A stretch of DNA of 8,343 nt from Prevotella sp. UBA3837 (GTDB taxonomy: Bacteria; Bacteroidota; Bacteroidia; Bacteroidales; Bacteroidaceae), in contig DGHX01000192.1 of NCBI GenBank assembly GCA_002392835.1, positions 73,242 to 81,584 on the forward strand, read 5' to 3'. Each line of letters opens with the position of its first letter. Position 1 is the stretch's first letter. Shown piece after piece: positions 1-6,480 of this stretch. The translations under genes and the position numbers were made by a program. The notes below the pieces were generated by a model. The model was not told the origin of the DNA and made no database searches. It saw only the letters and a program-made list of their open reading frames with translations.

Positions 1-750
1 ATGATGTTCTGCTGGTACATCATTGCCAACAAGAAGAAGCTGGGACAGCTGAAGGGCAACGAGTTCCTGGTGAAGACCATCGTCACCACCGAGGTCATCA
101 AGAAGATAGCCGAGAAGAACGGCGTGGAGCTGCGCGACTGCTACACCGGCTTCAAGTGGATTGCCAACGAGATTCGCATCTCAGAGGGCAAGCAGAAGTA
201 CATCGGCGGCGGCGAGGAGAGCTTCGGCTTCCTGCCCTTCGACAAGGTGCGCGACAAGGACTCACCAGCCTCCATCTGCCTCATCTGCGAGATTGCCGCC
301 TGGGCCAAGGACAACGGCAAGACCCTCTACGACCTGCTCATGGACATCTACGCCGAGTACGGTTTCTCGAAGGAGGTCACCATCAACGTGGTGCGTCCCG
401 GCAAGACCGGTGCCGACGAGATTAAGCAGATGATGACCGACTTCCGCCAGAACCCGCCGCAGGAGCTGGGCGGCTCGAAGGTATGCCTGTGGAAGGACTA
501 CAAGACCCTGGAGGCACGCTATGCCGACGGACATGTGGAGAAGCTGCAGATGCCCGACACCAGCAACGTGCTGCAGTGGTTCTGCGAGGACGGCACCAAG
601 GTCAGCGTGCGCCCCAGCGGCACCGAGCCGAAGATTAAGTTCTACACCGAGGTCAAAGATCCCACCTTCAAGTGCGCCGGCTGCTACGAGCGCTGCACTA
701 AGAGCGCCGAGGAGAAGATAGAGGCCATCAAGAAGAGCCTCAACCTGTAG
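1..750 (+). CDS. Phosphoglucomutase/phosphomannomutase, C-terminal part (5' end outside window)
   Basis: This is the C-terminal 249 residues of an alpha-D-phosphohexomutase, a cytoplasmic enzyme that interconverts hexose-1-phosphate and hexose-6-phosphate. Two diagnostic motifs are visible. The sugar-binding loop GEESFG lies at residues 71-76 of the visible part, and the phosphate-binding loop of the last domain, RPSGTEPKIK, at residues 204-213. TGFK at 49-52 also fits the family. The catalytic-serine and metal-binding domains are missing because the gene enters from the left edge. Family members are usually about 550-600 residues, so some 300 or more are absent, and the ATG at base 1 is probably an internal methionine. 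A CxxC...C cluster near the C-terminus (residues 225-232) is a small oddity. Preference for glucose or mannose cannot be decided from this fragment. Three small membrane-protein genes follow on the same strand, the first 37 bases downstream. Confidence 0.93.
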   Translation: MMFCWYIIANKKKLGQLKGNEFLVKTIVTTEVIKKIAEKNGVELRDCYTGFKWIANEIRISEGKQKYIGGGEESFGFLPFDKVRDKDSPASICLICEIAAWAKDNGKTLYDLLMDIYAEYGFSKEVTINVVRPGKTGADEIKQMMTDFRQNPPQELGGSKVCLWKDYKTLEARYADGHVEKLQMPDTSNVLQWFCEDGTKVSVRPSGTEPKIKFYTEVKDPTFKCAGCYERCTKSAEEKIEAIKKSLNL

Positions 751-753
751 AGG

Positions 754-774
754 AGTGATAAGTGATAAGTGACT
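754..774 (+). repeat. Short heptamer repeat (AGTGATA x2 plus AGTGACT)
   Basis: Directly after the mutase stop codon are two exact AGTGATA heptamers (754-760, 761-767) and a degenerate third, AGTGACT (768-774). The same AGTG-led 7-base periodicity appears in the AGTGGAA array at 6404-6459. The role is unknown. It occupies most of the 37-base gap before the next gene. Confidence 0.7.
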
Positions 775-787
775 AAACCATAGAAAC

Positions 788-1435
788 TTGAAACTGAACG
801 CTGAACAAAAGCTGACACTACGCAACTGCGCACTGGCTCTGATGCTGTGCGCAGCTGCGTTTGTGGGCGCACAGCTGCTCTTCAAGGGCGAAGACCCCGC
901 AGAGCAGTTCCTTGCCCAGCAGAAACAGACGCCCACGAAGGACGACGTGCTGGGGCTCTTCCGCAGCAAGGCACAGGTGGCCACCACCGAGGTGCAGCTG
1001 CGGCGGATGGGCATCTACGACAGCGAGACACGCCTGTCAACCATCAACCCCGCGCAGTGGAAGCTGGGGCGAAGGGCATGTATCATGCCCGTCGACATCA
1101 CCATCAAGTACGGCATCGACATGCGCAAGCTCACCGCACGCGACATACAGATTGACACCGCCGGAGTGGTGAAGGTACGCCTGCCTCGGCCCGAGATGAT
1201 TGATCACCATGTTGACATGCAGACCGACCGCCGCGAGCTTGTCACCATGAGCGGATGGATGCGCAGTGAGGTGGGCGAGCAGACCATCCAGACCATCAAG
1301 AACATGGTGCTGGACGAGGTGCTCAGCGACACCACACTCTTCCGCTCACTCGCTGCTGAGGTGGAGAGCAACACCCGCAGCCTCTTCCGCTCCATGCTCA
1401 TGCAGATGGGCCTGAAGCCGCAGTTCACACCATAA
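788..1435 (+). CDS. DUF4230-type membrane-anchored protein, first copy (TTG start)
   Basis: This 215-residue protein has one hydrophobic segment at residues 13-32, preceded by K8 and R12. It suits an N-terminal inner-membrane anchor with the rest outside the cytoplasm. The body has the DUF4230 pattern: beta-rich stretches VDITIKYGID (102-111) and VVKVRLPRPEM (127-137), an alpha-helical region, and a C-terminal GLKPQF (208-213). The function of DUF4230 is not known. The start is TTG at 788: an in-frame stop lies at 770-772 and no ATG occurs between them. The first in-frame ATG (842, residue 19) would cut away half the membrane helix and the positive residues before it. CTG at 794 is another possibility. 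The next gene starts 22 bases downstream and is a diverged paralogue, so the two are probably co-transcribed with the mutase. Confidence 0.8.
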   Translation: MKLNAEQKLTLRNCALALMLCAAAFVGAQLLFKGEDPAEQFLAQQKQTPTKDDVLGLFRSKAQVATTEVQLRRMGIYDSETRLSTINPAQWKLGRRACIMPVDITIKYGIDMRKLTARDIQIDTAGVVKVRLPRPEMIDHHVDMQTDRRELVTMSGWMRSEVGEQTIQTIKNMVLDEVLSDTTLFRSLAAEVESNTRSLFRSMLMQMGLKPQFTP

Positions 1436-1457
1436 CAAAACCACAAGGACACCGAAC

Positions 1458-2045
1458 ATGGAAAAACAGAATAGCAGCCGCTGGCTGCCTGCCCTCAACC
1501 GCCTTGTGCGTGTGCTGTGCCTGCTGGCCTTGGTCTATTTCGTCGTCAGGTGCATTGACAGTGCCGGGCGCGACGATGCCATCACCATCGAGGACACCCC
1601 TGTCAGCATTGAGAGCATCAAGCCCATAGGGCAGCTCTATGCCTTCACTGCCATCACCGAGGACTTTGCCATCGACAATGTCGAGGAGGTGGGCTTCTTC
1701 CGCCGTCACGACTACAAGGCCGTGCAGACGCTGCGCATGCAGGTGAGCTATATCGTCGATCTCGACAGCGTCGGCTATCAGCGTATCGCCGGCACCGACA
1801 CCGTCGTCGTCAGCCTGCCACAGCCGCGCTATGTGCAGACCCAGCAGGGCGGACGGTTCTTCTGCGAGGTCGAGGTGCCTGCTTCCGACTTCAACGCCGC
1901 CAGTGCCATCCGCGTGGTGGAGAACAAGATACGCAGCAAGTACGACACTCCCCAGAACCGCGAGCGTGCCTTGCAGCATGCCCGCGAGGCACTTACCACC
2001 TTCGTCCAGCAGTGTGGACTCGTGCCACGCTTCGAAAACATCTAA
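1458..2045 (+). CDS. DUF4230-type membrane-anchored protein, second copy
   Basis: This 195-residue protein has one N-terminal hydrophobic helix at about residues 13-32, with R8, R15 and R18 on its N-terminal side, so it is likely an inner-membrane anchor with an exported domain. It shares the layout of the gene just upstream: a strand pair around VSYIVDLDSVG (96-106), VVVSLPQPRY (116-125) matching VVKVRLPRPEM there, and an ending CGLVPRF (186-192) matching MGLKPQF. I read the two as an ancient tandem duplication of the DUF4230 domain. The biochemical role is unknown. The start is ATG 1458, with a weak purine stretch (AAGGAC, 1445-1450) before it. A GC-rich hairpin separates it from the next gene. 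Confidence 0.83.
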   Translation: MEKQNSSRWLPALNRLVRVLCLLALVYFVVRCIDSAGRDDAITIEDTPVSIESIKPIGQLYAFTAITEDFAIDNVEEVGFFRRHDYKAVQTLRMQVSYIVDLDSVGYQRIAGTDTVVVSLPQPRYVQTQQGGRFFCEVEVPASDFNAASAIRVVENKIRSKYDTPQNRERALQHAREALTTFVQQCGLVPRFENI

Positions 2046-2061
2046 CTTGAATCGCTAATTC

Positions 2062-2085
2062 AGCCCCCCCTGACTCGAGGGGGCT
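2062..2085 (+). repeat. GC-rich hairpin within the operon
   Basis: AGCCCCC (2062-2068) and GGGGGCT (2079-2085) form a perfect 7-bp stem around a 10-base loop. No T-run follows, so it is not an ordinary intrinsic terminator. From general knowledge it resembles the C-run/G-run elements often seen between Bacteroidales genes. It could act as an mRNA-stability or processing element between the second DUF4230 gene and the next ORF. Confidence 0.6.
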
Positions 2086-2099
2086 TAAACTCATAGCTC

Positions 2100-2480
2100 A
2101 TGAAAAGAACAGCACTCTTTGGCGGTGTGGCCGTAGTGGCCGCCGCAGCCGCCGGTGGCTATCTGCTGCTGCGCCCCAAGCCGACGCCGCAGCAGGTGAA
2201 AAGCCCCGTTGACACACAGTATGAAGAACTGAGCATTCAGCTCAACGACCTTGAGGCGAAGGCCCGTCAGGACAGCGCCAACATCGACTCGCTCACGCTG
2301 GTGCTCGAAGCCGTGAAGTGGCAGCCCGTGAAGGGCGGCGGCGACTACGAGGCACAGAAGCGCAATCTCTACCTTGACCTCAAGCGCAACGTTGCGTTCA
2401 CCTTCCGTCAGGTCCTCGTCGGCCGTGGCGACAGCATCCGCAATCCCCACATCGACGACCCGGAGAGCATCAACGAATAA
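2100..2480 (+). CDS. Small membrane-anchored protein of unknown function
   Basis: I do not recognise this 126-residue protein. It starts MKRT and has an Ala/Gly/Val-rich hydrophobic helix at residues 5-24, followed by a Pro-rich linker (RPKPTP, 25-30). Residues about 38-72 are rich in Glu, Leu, Asp and Gln in a helical, possibly coiled-coil pattern. The C-terminal part is polar and charged. The likely topology is one membrane pass with an exported C-terminal domain, as for the two DUF4230 proteins upstream. It begins 54 bases after the second DUF4230 gene and is followed by a terminator hairpin, so it is probably the last gene of this unit. No catalytic motif is visible. Confidence 0.75.
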   Translation: MKRTALFGGVAVVAAAAAGGYLLLRPKPTPQQVKSPVDTQYEELSIQLNDLEAKARQDSANIDSLTLVLEAVKWQPVKGGGDYEAQKRNLYLDLKRNVAFTFRQVLVGRGDSIRNPHIDDPESINE

Positions 2481-2514
2481 CATTGTGTGGGGTCAGCAAC
2501 ATAACCTACAAAAG

Positions 2515-2550
2515 AACGTCAGCGAAAAGGATGAACCTTTCGCTGACGTT
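2515..2550. terminator. Probable bidirectional terminator between converging operons
   Basis: AACGTCAGCGAAA (2515-2527) pairs perfectly with TTTCGCTGACGTT (2538-2550). The helix continues past a bulged A (2528) to GG/CC, leaving loop ATGAA. On the plus strand the stem is followed by TTATCGTTT, and on the minus strand by CTTTTGT. It lies 34 bases after the last plus-strand stop and 37 bases beyond the DUF4295 stop on the minus strand, so it can end both units. The U-tracts are weak, but the long stem is convincing. Confidence 0.75.
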
Positions 2551-2587
2551 TATCGTTTCCGGTAATCGCGGTGCTGCTGCCCGACGA

Positions 2588-2743
2588 TTACTTGAAGAAG
2601 TCTTTCACAGCCTCGTTGGGCACCATCTGCTCGTCGAAGATGTATGCGCCGGTCTTCGGGCTGCGCACCATTCTGATGACCTTCGAGTAAGCACGGCCAT
2701 CTTTCGAACCCTCGTGCAGGGTAGCAACTACTTTCTTTGCCAT
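2588..2743 (-). CDS. DUF4295 family small basic protein (probably ribosomal protein bL38)
   Basis: This 51-residue ORF reads MAKKVVATLHEGSKDGRAYS at the start and ends NEAVKDFFK. The sequence and its place after rpmB and rpmG identify the Bacteroidota-specific DUF4295 family. From memory, the cryo-EM structure of the Flavobacterium ribosome revealed an extra large-subunit protein named bL38, which I believe is this family; I could not check that here. The protein is basic in its N-terminal two-thirds, as expected for rRNA contact. The start is ATG (complement of 2741-2743), 15 bases after the rpmG stop, so it is co-transcribed. It is the last gene of the operon. Confidence 0.88.
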   Translation of the reverse strand: MAKKVVATLHEGSKDGRAYSKVIRMVRSPKTGAYIFDEQMVPNEAVKDFFK

Positions 2744-2758
2744 ATTGCTAAAACGTGT

Positions 2759-2950
2759 TTACTTTATCTCCTTGTGAAGAGTCATCTTCTTCAGGATGGG
2801 GTTATACTTCATCAGCTCCATGCGCTCAGGCGTGTTCTTACGGTTCTTGGTCGTAATGTAACGGCTGATGCCGGGGAGGCCGCTGTTCTTCATCTCAGTG
2901 CACTCGAGTACTACCTGTACGCGGTTGCCCTTTGCTTTCTTGCTTGCCAT
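2759..2950 (-). CDS. rpmG: 50S ribosomal protein bL33
   Basis: This 63-residue protein is bL33 of the large ribosomal subunit, located near the E site. The family signature is clear: NRVQVVLECTE (9-19), then SRYITTKNRKNTPERMELMKYNP and a basic C-terminus ending HKEIK. Only one cysteine (C17) is present. The paired CxxC motifs of the zinc-binding form are therefore absent and this is the zinc-independent type. The gene begins 5 bases after the rpmB stop and is followed 15 bases later by the DUF4295 gene, so all three should be translated from one mRNA. Confidence 0.96.
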   Translation of the reverse strand: MASKKAKGNRVQVVLECTEMKNSGLPGISRYITTKNRKNTPERMELMKYNPILKKMTLHKEIK

Positions 2951-2955
2951 GGTTG

Positions 2956-3219
2956 TTAGTCTCCTATAACTTTAATGTCCTTCCAGTCCACGAAGCCATT
3001 GGCAACAGCCTGCTTCAGGGCGGCGTCAAGACCCACTTTATTAATCAAACGAAGGCCAGCAGCGCTGATCTTCAACTGAATCCAGCAGTCCTCCTCAACA
3101 TAGTAGAACTTCTTGCTGAACAGGTTCACATCGAAGCTGCGCTTTGTACGGTGCTTCGAGTGCGACACATTGTTACCTATCTGTGCCTTCTTTCCTGTGA
3201 TTTGACAAACTTTCGACAT
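2956..3219 (-). CDS. rpmB: 50S ribosomal protein bL28
   Basis: This 87-residue protein is bL28 of the large ribosomal subunit. Typical features are the N-terminal SKVCQITGKKAQIGNNVSHS with the NNVSHS core, then KHRTKRSFDVNLFSKKF, and a C-terminal helix containing SAAGLRLINKVGLDAAL. The length is normal for Bacteroidota. It is the first gene of the rpmB-rpmG-DUF4295 operon. Transcription probably starts near 3266 from the TACCTTTG box at 3273-3280, giving a leader of about 45 bases. No strong Shine-Dalgarno precedes the ATG, as is usual in this phylum. Confidence 0.96.
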   Translation of the reverse strand: MSKVCQITGKKAQIGNNVSHSKHRTKRSFDVNLFSKKFYYVEEDCWIQLKISAAGLRLINKVGLDAALKQAVANGFVDWKDIKVIGD

Positions 3220-3272
3220 TTCTATCTACTCTTTAATTTTGTACTTTTTAGTAACTTACTCCAAACAGGGTG

Positions 3273-3303
3273 CAAAGGTACAAATTTTTTCGCAGCCCCG
3301 AAA
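3273..3303 (-). promoter_or_regulatory. Promoter of the rpmB operon
   Basis: On the minus strand TACCTTTG (complement of 3273-3280) is an exact match to the Bacteroidota -7 box TAnnTTTG. With a 19-base spacer, TTTC (complement of 3300-3303) stands at the -33 position, one base from the TTTG consensus. The box lies 53 bases before the rpmB ATG and between the stop of the outer-membrane gene and rpmB, so the ribosomal genes have their own promoter. Confidence 0.75.
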
Positions 3304-3365
3304 AGACGGGCGCATAGTTTTTCTGTTTCTTAATTATTTTTAACGTTCAGCTGTCGCTAATCGGC

Positions 3366-6206
3366 TCACTGCTTCGGTTTCTGCGTGAACTTATAGGTGA
3401 CTGAGAACATGAGGTAGCGTGGTATGCAGTTGTTCCAGGTCTCGGTGCGGCCCTGTGCGTTCACGCTGTACTGCTTGCTGGAGAGCTGGTGCAGCAGGTC
3501 GAAGGCGGTGAGCTTCAGGGTGACCTTCTCCTTGAATATTGTTCGCGAGAGCTCGGCGTTCCACACCAGGTCGTCGGTGTTCATCATGCTGCTCTGGTAG
3601 CCGCGGCGGCTGTACATGCGCAGGTCGGTGCCCACGTAGAGGCGTAGCAGTGGGATGGTGTAGCGCAGGTGGAAGCCGTAGTTATAGTCGAAGGCCGAGA
3701 TGTTCTGGAAGTCGGCCCGGCTGCTGGTGGAGCGCCGCCAGCTGACCTCTGCGCGCAGGCCTGCGGTGAGCTTGTCCTTCTGGTATTCGGCAGCCAGGCT
3801 CTCGTGCACCGTATAGTTGTGCACGGTGCTCTTCTCGGCCTCGGTGGGCAGCGTGGGCTGTGCCACGTACATCACGGGGAAGTCTACGCTGTGCGTGTAG
3901 CTGAGGTCGGCATTGTGTCGCAGCGTCAGCCGCTTGGCGCTGTCCAGGGGCAGCTCGTAGCTGTTGCCCAGTGAGGCGCTCCAGTTGCCGTTGATGTTGT
4001 CCTGCATGAAGGTGTAGGCACCGGTCGTGGTGTCATAGGTGGTGCGTGTGCCCGTGGAGCGCTGCACCAGCGATGCGTTGGCCCAGAGGCGCATGAATCG
4101 GCGCGTGCTGTCGTTGTTGAAGCGGAAGCCTATGTTCATATTGTGGCTGATGGTGCTGCGCAGGTCGGGGTTGTTGATGCGCGTGATGAGCGGGTTTGTA
4201 GTGTCGTCGGTGGGCATGAGGCTGACCAGTGAGGGCAGGCTGGCGCTGACGTAGTAGCTCAGCTCGCTGAGTCCGCGCTTGGCTCCCCATCGGTACCAGC
4301 TGGCCTGCAGTGCCGCGAGGTTGTAGCTGCGGCGTGCTATGGTGTCGAGCACGTCGTCGCGGAAGTGCAGGCGCTCCCGGTGGCGCTGCAGTGGCAGGCG
4401 CAGTGTGAAGTACTCCTCGTCGTTCTGGTGCATCAGCTCCAGCGCGGCGCTGTACTGTCGGTTCAGCTGTAGGCTGGCGTCGCTGTTGCCTTCATCGCGC
4501 ACGCTGAGGAGCGCGTCGCGCGTGGAGGGCAGCCACTCCACCTGTCGGCGGTCGGCGGCCACGTGGCTCAGCCAGTCCAGGCGGAACATGTCGTTCGTGG
4601 CGTTGTCCATCTCCTGCTTGTAGTCCACCTCGGCGCTTACGAACCATCGGTTCAGCAGCTGCAGGGTGTAGCTTGCTTGCGCCTGATACCCGTAGCTGTT
4701 GCTGTGGCTGTCGGCGTAGTAGTGCCGCAGCCCGGTGCTGTCGGTCTGTGCGTAGTAGGTGCGTGTCAGCGTGTAGCTGTCGCTGGGCTTGGTTCGGCTG
4801 TAGTTGCCGTTGAGGCTGATGCTTATGAAGTCGCCCCAGGCGAACTTCTTGTGATAGCCCACGTTTCCGTTCAGTGTGAGCATGCGGTAGCGCGTCAGCC
4901 CGTCGTTGAGCGTGCGGTTGATGATGGTCTGTCGCAGCGTGGAGTCCTCTCCGGTGGTGGCGCGTCGTCCGTCGCTGTAGTTCATGTAGATGTGGGACCA
5001 CAGCGTGAAGGGCTTGCTGACGGAGAAGTAGTTCGAGGCGTTCACTCGGAAGTCCTTCTGACGGCTTCTGCTGTCGCTGCCGCTGATGATGTTGCCCCCC
5101 GCTGCGAATCGCTCCGAGCTGGTGCGGTGCCAGTCGTCGGCGTCGCTCCAGTCGAGTGTGACGTCCATCTCTTCGTCCCACCGCTTGTCCTTGTCCTCGG
5201 TCTCTATGTGCAGTCCCGTCTGCTTGGTGGCGCGCAGCCCCTGCGGCATGTTGCTGGGGCTCCAGTCGCCCTCGCCGCCCGGGCGCCGGTTCTCGTTGAC
5301 GTTGTTGGTGTTGGCGAAGAGGCTCAGCCGCGAGTGGTCGTCGTAGTAGAGGCTGAACAACCGGGCCAGGTAGCGCCGGTCAGTGCCGGCTCCCGCCTCA
5401 ATGTTGCCCAGGAATCCGCGGTTGTACTCGCGCTTCAGCATGACGTCCATCACGTAGTCGCGCTTCTCCACGTCGTGGCCTATGAGCTCGCTCTGCTTCG
5501 TGCTCTTGTCGTAGACCTTCAGCTCCTTCACGGTGAAGTAGGGCAGGTTCTCGAGCATCACCTTGTTCTGTCCGCGGAAGAAGTCCTTGCCGTTCAGGGT
5601 GAGGTAGTCCACCTTCTTGCCGTTGATGTATATGTCGCCGTTGTCGCGCAGCTCTGCTCCCGGCATCTGCCGTATCAGTCCGTCGAGCATGGAGCCCTCG
5701 GGCAGGTTGAAGGCCGATGCGTTGTACACCAGGGTGTCGCCGCGGTAGGCCAGCTTCACCTTCGTGCCGGTGACGACGACGCCCTGCATGCCCACCTCTT
5801 TATATACGTCGTCGTCAGAGCGCTGCTTCTTCTTGATGAGTATGCGCGGCAGCTCGAAGTAGCTGTTGCGGGCTATGTGTCGCAGGCGGTAGGTCATGGT
5901 GGTGTCCTGGTAGCCGTCGGCAGTGGCGCGTATGATGTAGTCGGCGTTGCGTGCCGGCACCTTGAACTCGTAGTACGACGAGGTGCCCCATGTCCAGCAG
6001 GTCATGGTGTCGACGACGCTGCTGTCGCTGCGCATCAGCGTCATGTGTGCCTTCACCTTCGCCTTGGTGAACGAGTCGTATATCTCGCCCCCCAGCTGTA
6101 TCTGTCGCTCTTTCTTCTTTGTGGTTTTCACAGAGTCGGTCTGTGCAGCTGCCGATGTCGCCATGACGATCGCGGCGAGCAGCAGCAGGAGTGTGTTTCT
6201 TGTCAT
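3366..6206 (-). CDS. Outer-membrane beta-barrel protein, TonB-dependent-receptor-like
   Basis: The 946-residue protein begins with a signal peptide (hydrophobic core 5-16, probable cleavage near ATSAAAQ, residues 16-22). Residues about 36-125 fit a carboxypeptidase-regulatory-like beta-sandwich. A plug-like domain follows at about 139-255, with GVVVTGTKVKLAYRGDTLVY, a MPGAELRDNGDIYINGKKVD stretch and the LNGKDFFRG segment. From about 260 to the end the sequence alternates aromatic and polar residues as in a beta-barrel, closing with the strand FSVTYKF. This layout matches the outer-membrane beta-barrel family of Bacteroidota related to TonB-dependent receptors. No SusD-like lipoprotein gene lies next to it, so it is not a standard SusC/SusD pair. 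The substrate is unknown. The start ATG lies 28 bases from a TACCTTTG box. The rpmB operon, 146 bases downstream, has its own promoter. Confidence 0.88.
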   Translation of the reverse strand: MTRNTLLLLLAAIVMATSAAAQTDSVKTTKKKERQIQLGGEIYDSFTKAKVKAHMTLMRSDSSVVDTMTCWTWGTSSYYEFKVPARNADYIIRATADGYQDTTMTYRLRHIARNSYFELPRILIKKKQRSDDDVYKEVGMQGVVVTGTKVKLAYRGDTLVYNASAFNLPEGSMLDGLIRQMPGAELRDNGDIYINGKKVDYLTLNGKDFFRGQNKVMLENLPYFTVKELKVYDKSTKQSELIGHDVEKRDYVMDVMLKREYNRGFLGNIEAGAGTDRRYLARLFSLYYDDHSRLSLFANTNNVNENRRPGGEGDWSPSNMPQGLRATKQTGLHIETEDKDKRWDEEMDVTLDWSDADDWHRTSSERFAAGGNIISGSDSRSRQKDFRVNASNYFSVSKPFTLWSHIYMNYSDGRRATTGEDSTLRQTIINRTLNDGLTRYRMLTLNGNVGYHKKFAWGDFISISLNGNYSRTKPSDSYTLTRTYYAQTDSTGLRHYYADSHSNSYGYQAQASYTLQLLNRWFVSAEVDYKQEMDNATNDMFRLDWLSHVAADRRQVEWLPSTRDALLSVRDEGNSDASLQLNRQYSAALELMHQNDEEYFTLRLPLQRHRERLHFRDDVLDTIARRSYNLAALQASWYRWGAKRGLSELSYYVSASLPSLVSLMPTDDTTNPLITRINNPDLRSTISHNMNIGFRFNNDSTRRFMRLWANASLVQRSTGTRTTYDTTTGAYTFMQDNINGNWSASLGNSYELPLDSAKRLTLRHNADLSYTHSVDFPVMYVAQPTLPTEAEKSTVHNYTVHESLAAEYQKDKLTAGLRAEVSWRRSTSSRADFQNISAFDYNYGFHLRYTIPLLRLYVGTDLRMYSRRGYQSSMMNTDDLVWNAELSRTIFKEKVTLKLTAFDLLHQLSSKQYSVNAQGRTETWNNCIPRYLMFSVTYKFTQKPKQ

Positions 6207-6234
6207 TGCAAGCGTGTTATATGGATTTGGCTTG

Positions 6235-6242
6235 CAAAGGTA
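6235..6242 (-). promoter_or_regulatory. -7 promoter box of the outer-membrane barrel gene
   Basis: TACCTTTG on the minus strand is an exact TAnnTTTG box, 28 bases upstream of the ATG, predicting a 5' leader of about 20-25 bases. At the -33 distance (19-21 bases further up, about 6262-6267) no TTTG is present. That position falls inside the left arm of the 24-bp inverted repeat, so the upstream half of this promoter is made of repeat sequence. Confidence 0.65.
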
Positions 6243-6280
6243 CTAAAGAGTTGGGAAAATGTTGCACTACTTGCACCTGC

Positions 6281-6406
6281 GTTAACCTTTGTTGAGATTT
6301 ATCTTGCACCGCCCGTGCTTTTGTTAACCTTTGTTGAGATTTATCTTGCACTACTTGCACCGCCGTTAACACTTAATAAGATTTATCCTGCACCGCGAAG
6401 GGGAGT
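6281..6406. repeat. 42-bp tandem repeat, three copies
   Basis: The units start at 6281, 6323 and 6365, exactly 42 bases apart. The first 29 bases of each unit begin GTTAAC and end TTTATCTTGCAC (TTTATCCTGCAC in copy 3). Copies 1 and 2 are identical over these 29 bases, while copy 3 differs at several positions in the middle. The remaining 13 bases of each unit are more variable. The array stands 39 bases upstream of the -7 box of the barrel gene and could influence its transcription. Confidence 0.85.
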
Positions 6407-6459
6407 GGAAAGTGGAAAGTGGAGAGTGGAAAGAGGAAAGTGGAAAGTGGAAAGAGGAT
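6404..6459. repeat. AGTGGAA heptamer array, eight units
   Basis: Eight 7-base units run without interruption. Five are exact AGTGGAA and three vary by one or two bases (AGTGGAG, AGAGGAA, AGAGGAT). The strand is purine-only apart from the T at position 3 and the final base. Such arrays can change length by replication slippage. A shorter relative, AGTGATA, follows the mutase gene at 754. Confidence 0.88.
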
Positions 6460-6480
6460 ACCGAAAAATGCGACCGAGCG

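Noticed and set aside
262..1014. Minus-strand ORF of 250 codons over the mutase and the first DUF4230 gene
   Set aside because: It spans two recognised plus-strand genes and their spacer and has no family resemblance.
2483..3333. Plus-strand ORFs across the ribosomal protein genes
   Set aside because: They are antisense to clearly recognised bL28, bL33 and DUF4295 sequences and have no recognisable domain.
3330..3365. Intrinsic terminator after the barrel gene on the minus strand
   Set aside because: Only a weak 6-bp stem including a G-T pair (TTAGCG/CGTTAA) precedes an A/T-rich stretch, with no continuous T-run on the transcribed strand. It is not strong enough to call.
6281..6406. Possible CRISPR array
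   Set aside because: The repeats are contiguous 42-bp units with only 13 variable bases between the conserved parts, there are only three copies, and no cas gene is present.
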